From Paracamarosporium sp. OC-R06-R3 (Eukaryota; Ascomycota; Dothideomycetes; Pleosporales; Didymosphaeriaceae), in contig JACVRA010000137.1 of NCBI GenBank assembly GCA_019828545.1, positions 119,877 through 183,876 on the forward strand: a stretch of 64,000 nt of DNA. The letters run 5' to 3'. Shown piece by piece: positions 55,577-64,000 of this stretch (the stretch's first letter is position 1; every line of letters starts with the position of its first letter). A program made the position numbers and the translations under genes. The notes beneath the pieces are model-generated. The model ran no database searches and had not been told where the DNA came from. It saw nothing but the letters and a program-made list of their open reading frames with translations.

Positions 55577-58500
55577 GTGATACGAAAGTCAGTGGACAAT
55601 TCACCTGGAGCTTCAGTCGGGGATACTAACCTGTCAAACCAGACTGAGCAACGTCCCGTATTGTTCATCTGTCACCGTCTCGGCGGTGTCATCCTCAAAC
55701 AAGTAACGCATAATCCCTCATCATGTTTAATGGTGATTCACTTGTCCGCAGGCTCTCTGGATTGTGCATCAAGACACATCAGGAGACATGGCTTTGAAGG
55801 ATATCACTTCTGGAATCCTCTTTCTGGGAACTCCCCACACTATATCACCAGATGATAAAAAAATGGGAGAACTGGAAGTGAATTCTCATATCTACACAAA
55901 AAGACATACCAGAGCAATCCCAGTCAGATAATGACGTAGAAACTTTGTTTGAGGTGTGCCAGCACTTCCAAAAGCTTGAATTGTAAGTCTCAGTACTTTC
56001 CGTGTACGAGGCAAACAAAAGCAAAGTACGAGAGGGCTGTCTCAAATTCACTCGAAGCGGAAGCAGCCGTGAACTCGTGAGTTCATCGTTCAAACGTTTT
56101 AGCATGCTACTAATATCATGAATAGCTCATCAACAAACATTTATGTTGCACAAATGTGGAGTACGAGCAAACTTTCGAGATCGATTTGGACCACGGCAGC
56201 ATGTGGCTTGTCAAGGCTGACAGTCAGTTCTATAAACGCCTAGTAAGATTCTTTAAATCGATCACTCGAGAAGGCCCGGCAAACGTAGCGCTATTAGTTG
56301 ATAAGCCTGTTTTCGACGCTCTCTCTCTCTCTCTTTCTCTCTCTAATCTGAAACTTCAGCAAATTCGACTGATAGCACCATGAACAGTGAGCATATTCAA
56401 AGATCTCACTATGCAGTAAGCTGAATTGTTTTTAGCCCCAAGTTTCGCAGCAGGCAGCGATGTTAGGTCGAGTCAGCCAAACGCAACAGTTCAAGCGACT
56501 TCTCTTGAGAGTCTGGTAGACTTCTCGTCGCCTATTCGAGGTGCACATCTGCCTGTATTCATGGTCAATGGATACATTCAGAACCAGAACTTCTTTGGTA
56601 GGCAAGATGTAATATTAAAGATCGACCAAACTTTCTTCCCGACCACTACACAAGCAATTCAACGGAAAGACGCCACTTTGCGAAGCTGTGTAATTTGTGG
56701 GATGGGCGGTCTTGGTAAAACGGAAGTTGCAATTGAGTACGCTTTCTCAAGGAGGGACAAGTTTCAAGCTATCTTGTGGATCAATTCAGATACACCAGAA
56801 AAATTGGCGCTTGGATTCACGGAAGCATCCCGAATCTTGGCACTAGAAGATGATTCAGGACTGAAGGATGAGGTTGTGAGCCGGGAGATTGTCAAAGGTT
56901 GGTTCTCTAAACCAATCAATGCTGCAAACAGAGGCACTTCTAAAGCCAATGACGAAGTCACTTGGCTTTTGGTCCTCGATAACGTTGATGATCCAGACAT
57001 TCTTAATAATTTCTGGCCAATGACTGGAACTGGTTGTGTCTTGGTCACAAGTCGCAACCCATTAGCTAAGAACTCTGTGTATTCGCCAACTTGCAGCATC
57101 GATTTACCCCCTTTCGAGGTGGACGAAGCTGGCAACTTCCTACAATCACTCATCCAGAGGTCGGGACTAGCAGCTCAGAAATGTGTGCGAGGATTGCAAA
57201 GATCCTTAGAGGCTTGCCTTTGGCTATTACTCAAATCGGCGGCATCATTCGGCGTCGACATTTGTCTCTTGAAGACTTTCTGGCCTACTACGAGGATGAC
57301 GCTAAGAAACTCTATGAAGAGCAAATCCCGAGCCGACACCACACCTACAAACACACAATCTCAACAGTTTGGATGCTGGAAACTTTGTCTAAGTCAGCAA
57401 TGGCTCTGCTGCGTGTCCTGTCCTTTCTCGATCCTGATCGGATTCAGGAGAGCATCTTACTAGGTGGCGCGGACAAAATCGATCTACCGGACTATCCAAA
57501 ATCAAGAGTAGCATATTTTGATGCGCGAAATGAACTTCTCCAAACTTCTCTTATCACATATGATATGAAGAATCATGAGCTGTGCATACACCGACTTGTC
57601 CAAGAGGTTGTGCGCGAACGACTTTCCAATGAAGATACGCGAGATGTGTTCGAAGGCACCATTGCAATGATCTCACACGCGTGGCCCTTTATCGATTTTG
57701 GTGAAAGAAACGAGATCAATCGCCTACGCAGATGCGAGCAACTTTTCCCACACATGGAGAAGCTTAGGTCCTTATTTGCGGACCCCATTCGTAATGGCAA
57801 ACTGATTCCATCTACTTCAAGCGCAGCACTTTTTAATGAGGTGGCATGGTACATGACCGAGAGAGCCAATGACGAAACCATGGGTATCTACGCAAGACTA
57901 GCACTTGCGGTTCTCAAAGCTGTGCCTGATCAGAAGGTCAGAGATGACGAGCATTTGAATCGAATGCTCTCACAGACACATCAGTACATTGCAGTCTCAT
58001 GTATATTTACCGCGAGCCCCGGTGCACTAGAACACTTGAAGAAAATGACTGATCTCATCGTTGAGCGTCTGCAAAAGTGGGACAACAAACAGGATGCGCT
58101 CCAGCTTGCCGATTCATATAACGAATCTGCCATGGCATTAATGCGAGATCCCAACAACGAACAACAAGCTGTTGCAGACTGGATCAGATCATACGAGGCG
58201 TTTGGCAAAATTCCAGGAATGACTAAGATACAACAAGAATGGCCGGCTATCCACCTTGCATTGGTATATTCGCTGCGCAGTGATTCCAGCGAGTGGCAAA
58301 AGGGCGAAGATATCCTTTTGCCTGTTTTGAAGGCACGCGAAGAAAAGTTCGGGAAGAATTCTGCAGTTTCTATGGTGTACATGAATGAGACATCTGTGTG
58401 ATGTCGCTAACATCTCTCAGAACCGGAAAAGTGTTGCACGTTTTGGGAGACATTCGACGAAGCCCAGGTAAACTGATTGAAGCCTTGGATCTTTTCCAGC

Positions 58501-58899
58501 GTGCTTTAAGCATCTTCCGTCAAACCATTGGGAGCAATCACTATATCACTGCCGATACTTGCTACAGACTTGCGGAACAGCTCATTAGGATGGGAAAGAA
58601 AGACGAGGCAAAGTACGCATGCATACATTTTAACGCACAGTTTGCTGATCTTGTGCAGTCGCCTTCTGGAGCAGAGTCTCAAGGTCTATGGAGACATACA
58701 GTGGTTCCAACCACAAGCATCACGATCAACTTTCGTGAAAGGAAACCTTCTCAAAAATATGGGCAATGATATGGAAGGTGATGCGCAGCTGGACAAGGCT
58801 ATGAAACTCCGGAAAATCATTGCACCTGGAGACGACCGATCATGGGACCAACTTAACAACGATGATTTTGACAATCTTGTATACTACTATTCGAGGTGA
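55577..58899 (+). pseudogene. NLR-type pseudogene: hydrolase, NB-ARC, TPR
   Basis: Architecture is that of a fungal STAND/NLR protein. (1) An N-terminal alpha/beta-hydrolase (DUF676-like) segment has RPVLFICHRLGGV, a 49-nt intron (55703-55751), and SGILFLGTPHT. The nucleophile position, normally Ser in HSLGG, is Arg (codon 55676-55678). (2) A linker reads EIDLDHGSMW. (3) The NB-ARC core is in the exon from about 56436, with P-loop GMGGLGKTE, Walker B WLLVLDNVDD and VLVTSRN, then LRGLPLAITQIGG. (4) The TPR-like C-terminus ends in three exons (to 58376, 58421-58612, 58659-58899) with GKVLHVLGDIRRS and LEQSLKVYGD. Lesions: a frameshift in an A run near 55897, TAA at 55984, and a one-base frameshift near 57160 between FLQSLIQRSG and CARIAKI. 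Intact relatives trigger regulated cell death or recognise non-self. Confidence 0.85.
56319..56344. repeat. CT dinucleotide tract
   Basis: A run of CT units with one extra T, inside the decayed linker of the NLR pseudogene. Simple-sequence repeat only. Confidence 0.9.
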
Positions 58900-58991
58900 T
58901 AAATCATAAGAAGGATACACACAGTGAGGTAGGCTTAGTTCGTAACTAAGCTTGATACGAACTCTAAGAAACATTATCTAATTAACACCAC

Positions 58992-59175
58992 TGTTGGTAG
59001 GTACGGGGGCGGAGGCAAAGGACTGTATCTGATCTGATTGTATTTGACTCGCTAAGCTCTAGGGTACAGAGGAGAGGCAGATCTATATACTTTGTGGCCT
59101 GGGGCTAGGGGGCTAGGGGGCCAGCAGTTGACTCTAAAACAGTGGTGAGACACCGTACGTACGCACGTACGGACA
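58992..59175. mobile_element. Solo LTR copy 2 (184 bp, TSD ACCAC)
   Basis: Same orientation and length as the copy at 43527. By eye they differ at two positions only, G/A in GACTCGCT(G/A)AGC and T/C in the third GGGGC(T/C)AG octamer; both differences are transitions. The flanks are ACCAC on both sides (58987-58991 and 59176-59180), a perfect 5-bp target-site duplication different from that of copy 1. This shows an independent insertion that later lost its internal part by recombination between its own LTRs. It sits about 90 bp after the NLR pseudogene stop. Confidence 0.87.
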
Positions 59176-59229
59176 ACCACCAACCTTTGACCAAACAATT
59201 CTTTCCATTATGTCTAACTATAACACTAA

Positions 59230-59256
59230 AGCTGTCCGTACGTAGTACGGGCAGCT
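59230..59256. repeat. Inverted repeat, 12-bp arms, 3-nt loop
   Basis: Arms AGCTGTCCGTAC and GTACGGGCAGCT pair at 11 of 12 positions around GTA. The GTCCGTACGTA core resembles the palindrome at the end of the LTR. It could be a mobile-element remnant or a hairpin; nothing decides this. Confidence 0.5.
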
Positions 59257-59562
59257 ACTAGATGATTTAGATCAAGTGGCGGCGGTCGCGGGATACAGCA
59301 CAGGGCAGGGGCACGGGACATGGTCACCGTGCACGAGGATCAAATCAATGTCACCCCTTTTCCTCCGTACGATAGAAAGACAGACAAGACCTGATATAGA
59401 ATACGGACCCTTTTCTCACCCGTACAATCGTACAAGCTCTATCCTGTCATATCATGATATGTAGGACTAATAGAGTCCATTCAACAAAAGCCGATTTTTA
59501 GGACATACCCATACACCCTGAAGGGTCTTGAGCCACGTCGTTTTTAATACGTCGACAAGGTT

Positions 59563-59998
59563 CTACTGCCAGATTATGAAGGTGATTATCAGCACCACTA
59601 CACATGTGACCGCCCATACCCAGATGTTCAAGTTCCCGTGCTCAATCTCTCGAACCGATATTGAAAATCCCGATGTTTTCAACGACAGAGGAGCAAAGAG
59701 GAAAAATTGATAGAAGGTGATGAAAATACTTGGTCTGATCGTCTGCAATGGCCTTCTTGATTTTGTGGTAGAGCAATGTGAGGAGGTGCGACTCGAATGC
59801 TACAGCAAGACGGAAGAGCTCGTCAAGTGTATAAAACAGATTCGATAGCATAGTCTCAGCGTGCAGCGAGGCCCCATACATTGAGGATAACGGATGACAT
59901 ATAGTTTGAGACCCACTAAGTGGTCTTGTACTTCCTCGAAGGCGCTTTATTGCGATATTGTATAATGGGTTGGACTGACAAAGTACTCGCGTGGTCAC
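59563..59998 (-). pseudogene. Fragment of a CorA-like membrane protein
   Basis: Two overlapping minus-strand frames give the end of a CorA-like protein. One frame has a helical block, LDELFRLAVAFESHLLTLLYHKIKKA, typical of the long helix before the membrane. The other frame has SVREIEHGNLNIWVWAVTCVV and a final hydrophobic helix (VVVLIITFIIW). A frame change lies between them near 59730, where no clear intron fits. The usual GMN loop motif is not visible; the equivalent position reads GFSISVRE. Fungal CorA-like proteins are putative Mg2+ channels often linked to variable N-terminal domains. The upstream part is missing or unrecognisable, so I call it a fragment. Confidence 0.45.
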
Positions 59999-60517
59999 GA
60001 GTAAGTGCTCAGAAAGATGTAATCCATGACCAAAATTAATCCATACAAATCCTAGTTAATTACCCTCAGCTTAATTACTCGTGAATAATTGCAAGGATCA
60101 TACTTCTCCAACTAGGGTGATGGTGTGACCAAAATTCGGCGTACGCCTTGAGACAAAAAGTGATACACAAAATATGATTCCCCTGCGAATCGGCACAAAA
60201 AGGAGCGTAGTAAAAAAAAGAGCAAAAAGAATCGACGTATATTGTGGTCATCTGTTCGACAGCAAAGTAATAAGGGTCGAAAGCGGAGAATTGCCGAACT
60301 TAGTCCTACCATTGTTGAATTCCGTCCAAAGATAAATCTGCCAAAAATGAAATGGGTGGCCACAAATTTCTCACCGTTTTTTTACTAGCTTTAAACTCAT
60401 ATAGTCTCTAATAATACCAAGGAATTACTTCTACCCTGCCCGCTTACTTAACCGAATATACCGAAGAGGCGATAAAAGTATCAAGTCTTACCACTACAAT
60501 TAAGCATTCTCTTCCAA
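59999..60517. other. AT-rich intergenic, no gene
   Basis: Frames in this stretch (for example minus 60112-60363) are low-complexity and unsupported. The right end is the P450 3' flank. Confidence 0.5.
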
Positions 60518-62204
60518 TCAATTGCGGTGTTTCGCGGGGCTTGCATTCTGTCGAATCCTGATTTTATTGCGTAATCTGGTGATCTCAAAATTCTGCAACA
60601 GCCTCGCAATAGTCAAGAATGCAATGCGATCCGAGAGAGCTACAGCGGGGCAAATGCGTCGGCTGAGTACAACGTCAGCAGTCTAGCGTCTAGTTCGATC
60701 GGCTTATTAATGGTGGCATTTGGGGGATCCCCAGTGCTGAAGAAGACAACTGAGGGGGAGGAGCATTGATGGCGAAGACACTTACCCAGTTCCGAATATC
60801 CAGAAATTAGCGGCAGCTACTCCACGTGGAGTAGGAAGCTCATCACGTATATGTCTCATAGGCTTTTGATGTCATTTCGTGCTATGCGTAGCGCAATGGC
60901 TTCACTTACCTCGAACAACATAGGATCTTGGAACTTCGCTTCATCATGGTTAATGGTCCAGGTATCCAAGACCAGCGCAGTACCGGCAGGTATAATGTAT
61001 CTTCCAAAGGCCATGTCCTCGGTCACTAGATGGGGTGAATTGATGGACGCTCCGTTGCAGCGCATGGCCTCCAGAAGAACTGCACGGCAGTATGGCAATT
61101 TTTGCTGATCAGACTGTGGCAAACCATGGGTCTCGATATTGCAAGCGAGCTCTTCACGAGCACACTGCTGGACTTCTAAGCGCGACGATACGGACGAGAC
61201 GAAACTTGCGAAGAATCCTGGGAATGAAGCGTGTGCAGCGACGATCCAGACCATGGCAAGGCTACATTTCTCGAAGTTGTCGATCTCTCCTTCCTCCTCC
61301 ATTTGCAAGAGGGTGCGTCCGAAACAATTCGTCGACGAGCTACCTTGCGGTTCAACGTATTCGAGCAGCGAGTTCATGATGACCAGTAATCTTAACCGCC
61401 ATTGACGGGCTTGGAAGTAGGAAGAAGTTGAAAGAAGTTGCAAAGGCGCAAAGAAGTCCTCCTTGTTGGCCAAAGGAACCATCAGACTTCTATAAATAGT
61501 TAGTAATTTCATTCTCTGAATATCGGTCGTCGTACAGCATCTCATCCATCATGCTCAGTAGCTGGCGGAACAACGATTCTGGCAACATGTCGCGGGTTGT
61601 ACCAAGTAGCATCGAAAGGAAGTTCTCGAGGCTGTACTCAGCAAAAATCAACTTGAGATCTTCCTCGTCCATGGCGTGCAACGCCAGCTTGTCGCACAGT
61701 CTTGCAAGTGGCTTTTCTATGACATCTGCTGCACTGTCTACACCTTGCGATCGAAGGGCTTGCTGTATAATCTGTCTGTGCTTTTGCCAAATCTCATTTT
61801 GCGGTGACATAATAACTCCCATTCCATTCCATAACGTTTTAGATGCTATGTACGATGCTTCTCTGGATGAGGTCGTCGCGGCTCTTGTTACGAGCAGGTC
61901 TTCAGCGATCAGAGCGTCTGCGAGGACGATGTAGTGCTGTCGAGCCATTTTCAGCGAATAAATGCCACCATATTGCTGACTGAGCTGTATGATCTTGCCA
62001 GCAAGATCTTTCGGCATATCTAACAACATTCCTTTTGCCTAGTTAGCGAGTAGCTTGGTACTGAAGACTTCACTCACCAATAAGTGGCCATCCACGCGGT
62101 CCCGGCGGTAGGTGCGGCTTTGCACATTTGCCCATGAGCTGACATGAACATAGGTACATAGCTGCAGAACTTGCTAGTACAATGAAGAGCGATAGGATGA
62201 CCAT
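60518..62204 (-). CDS. Cytochrome P450 monooxygenase, 5 exons
   Basis: Exons 62078-62204, 61536-62031, 60910-61489, 60786-60862 and 60518-60662 (minus strand) give 474 aa with every join in phase. The N-terminus is a membrane anchor (VILSLFIVLASSAAMYL) followed by the hinge LPPGPRGWPLIG. Helix C (IWQKHRQIIQQAL), the ExxR motif EAMR and a PERF-like FEPMRHIRDE are present. The heme loop FGTGRRICPA contains the ligand cysteine and is built across the last splice. The I-helix reads AAHASFPG, so the usual acid-alcohol pair is absent, and the last heme-loop Gly is Ala. It should be an ER-bound haem-thiolate enzyme; the substrate is unknown and no biosynthetic partners lie nearby. It is apparently intact despite decayed surroundings. 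Confidence 0.88.
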
Positions 62205-64000
62205 CTCTACTACGATGTAGCATGCGCCCACCAGTCGCTGGGGGTTTGATCCGGTTCACTATAAATATCGTTAATCAGAAGTGACGTAGGCCTTCTAGTG
62301 GGTCCAGACGATGCTGTGTCGAGCCCCTCCAAATTAGAGTCAAAGACTTCCGGGATATAGATAACAATCCTACCTGCGTAGCGAGAATCACAGGGTAATG
62401 AGAAAATCTAACAGTCCTTAGACTTCAAAGTAGTGTAAACTCTTCCTATCTCTAGAGATGCATATTTTACTGCATGAATAAAATGGAGAGAATATCTCTC
62501 ATTCTACCAACTACTTCTACTGGAAAGGTTACCAACCTTACCATCACTGTTGTGCCTGAATTACAAGGATCTCGTTTCTTGACGTGGCAGCACTCCTCAA
62601 CCACAGCTCTGGCATTGACTTCCGTCCTTGTGCGTAACTCGATGCTAGGCTGATCGGTCCCTCGATCCGCGAGATCGTTTGTGAGAGACATGGCCAGTGT
62701 GCGGCTAGGCCCTAAGTAGTAACCCGGCTCGGATCTACCGTATTACTTACAGTAGGTTGCTCACAGGGCGCAGTGGCCTTTATTTTTTAGTCATAGTGCT
62801 GATCAGGATGTCGTAGGGTGCAACACCAATCTAGTCTGTGGTGTAAGAAAAAGGTAGTATCGTAGGTGAGGAGTACTGAACGAAACAAGAAAATATGTCC
62901 CCTCAGTGAACAGCTCAAAAATAAATGGTTGGGAAAATTCGCATAGCATCAATCGGTAGGATACCAGACCATGCCAGGCAACGTTGCTATCAAATCTAGG
63001 CTTTTGTGAACCATTACTCACGACCTCAACCCTCCGAACTCACAATGATGCAACCTCGGGGGGTCACATTACTGATTGTTGTGTAATCGTGACAGCTATG
63101 TGTATCGCTAAAGCATGCCGAGCCTTTTTAGTGTCGTAATATGCCTACGACGACGTTAGTTGTGACACTCACCTTTTCTATGGCCTGTAGTATTATGCGG
63201 CACCGGTGGTATTATGCAAGTGATCTGTGTGAGGGGTGACATCGTTCAGTTGAGGAGAAAGGACGTCGCACATATTGCCAGTTTCCAATTGGTTCAAAGT
63301 GCCCCTTATGTGTCTCATCACACAGATCGTCTCACCATGCATGAATGCACGCTAGAAATCCCAGCTACGTGGTTAAGGATGTTACATCAGACGCCCTAAT
63401 GACATTACTGCAGGACTCCGGAGCAAATATCGAACTATGACCGACCCCGATTGTGAGTGTCATGAGGTGTCACCGCCAAACTGCACCTGTAGCTCCGTGC
63501 CGTGTGGGGCACATGAGCAAGCAGACAAATGAAGAGTCTTTTCCTACTCGAGAAAGTGGAAAGAAGGTGGGCGAATAACCACTAGTACCCTTAGTATATA
63601 TCAATAGTTGGGTAGCACTCAATTTCAGGGCATGCCTAGTAACCAAAAACATGCAGTGTTCTCAGCTCGTCGAGGAGACCTCAAAGCCACTTGTATAATT
63701 TACCAACCCGCTCAAAAGAAGACAAATATGTTGTCTCGTCAAAACAGGTTGATCTGTCTTCTAGTGCAAATCATGATGAAATTGAACATAAATTGCTTAG
63801 CAAAATGCTCCAGCACCAGATTCGTGCGGTTTAGTATAACTCAACGCTTGTTACGGGTGACTTGAGCTTCTGTGCGACCATAATTTTTATTCGGGACCTC
63901 TTATTTGTAAGTAGCCAGGTAAAGTAAGAACAACAACAAGGCTGTATTGCTATCTGCAGAAAAGAGTGTGTAGAGTAAGTGAGTCAGTGAGAAGTCTCCC
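62205..64000. other. P450 upstream region and window end, no gene
   Basis: About 1.8 kb. Short frames on both strands (for example minus 62467-62691, plus 63608-63865) have no recognisable domain or convincing introns. The DNA looks similar to the decayed stretches at 53-54 kb. Confidence 0.45.

Noticed and set aside
58377..58420. Premature stop in the NLR TPR region
   Set aside because: The stop lies in a 44-nt intron with donor GTACAT and acceptor CTCAG; splicing restores GKVLHVLG, so it is not a lesion.
43527..59175. One large LTR retrotransposon with the two 184-bp repeats as its ends
   Set aside because: Each repeat has its own matching 5-bp duplication, outer flanks differ, and the interior holds unrelated genes rather than gag-pol.
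60518..62204. Secondary-metabolite cluster
   Set aside because: Only one P450; no polyketide synthase, peptide synthetase, terpene cyclase or tailoring partners are visible to the window end.
43115..64000. Starship-type giant mobile element
   Set aside because: An NLR is present, but no DUF3435 tyrosine recombinase captain was found at either side, and the boundaries are not defined.
1..64000. tRNA or rRNA genes and CRISPR arrays
   Set aside because: No cloverleaf with a B-box-like GGTTCGA context, no rRNA sequence and no spaced repeat array were seen on reading.

Overview
The window is nuclear DNA of a filamentous ascomycete. Genes are dense and interrupted by short GT-AG introns of roughly 45-150 nt. 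They include fungal-specific families: Zn2Cys6 regulators, deuterolysin, RTA1, Clr5, DUF3431 and a hydrolase/NB-ARC/TPR NLR. The gene content suggests a Dothideomycete, perhaps Pleosporales, but this is inference and no rRNA or other marker gene is present. Exon joins were worked out by hand from reading frame, splice signals and protein-family continuity.

Positions 1-43 kb look like conserved core genome. In order they hold a SET-domain lysine methyltransferase, a FacB/CAT8-type regulator of acetate and gluconeogenic metabolism with a complex 5' region, a possible 77-aa spliced gene, KTI12, a low-complexity small protein, an F-box protein, a DUF3431 membrane protein, RNA exonuclease 3, an LPL1-type lipase, a secreted deuterolysin metalloprotease, a small anchored protein resembling the deuterolysin propeptide, a JMJD7-type JmjC hydroxylase, mitochondrial IMP1, an IRS4-type EH-domain protein, DNA ligase IV, a PQ-loop transporter, and a Zn2Cys6 regulator divergent from an RTA1 lipid exporter. 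Divergent pairs are common: KTI12/10243, REX3/LPL1, JMJD7/IMP1, IRS4/LIG4 and TF/RTA1.

From about 43.1 kb the character changes. Intergenic DNA becomes AT-rich and decayed. Two 184-bp copies of a TG...CA element at 43,527 and 58,992 are 98.9% identical. Each has its own perfect 5-bp target-site duplication, so they are two independent solo LTRs. Between them lie a DUF7025-type AAA+ ATPase and a Clr5-TPR protein, both apparently intact, a wrecked OPT transporter, an unrecognised decayed minus-strand ORF, and an NLR pseudogene (alpha/beta hydrolase, NB-ARC, TPR). The NLR pseudogene has a lost nucleophile serine, two frameshifts and a stop. Beyond the second LTR are a CorA-like fragment and an apparently intact five-exon cytochrome P450. 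The last 1.8 kb holds no gene I can support.

The most interesting signals are the LTR-bracketed accessory segment with its decaying immune-type receptor, the propeptide-like protein beside the deuterolysin, the regulator/RTA1 divergent pair, and the G-quadruplex plus uORF leader of facB. I did not find a convincing new multi-gene system.
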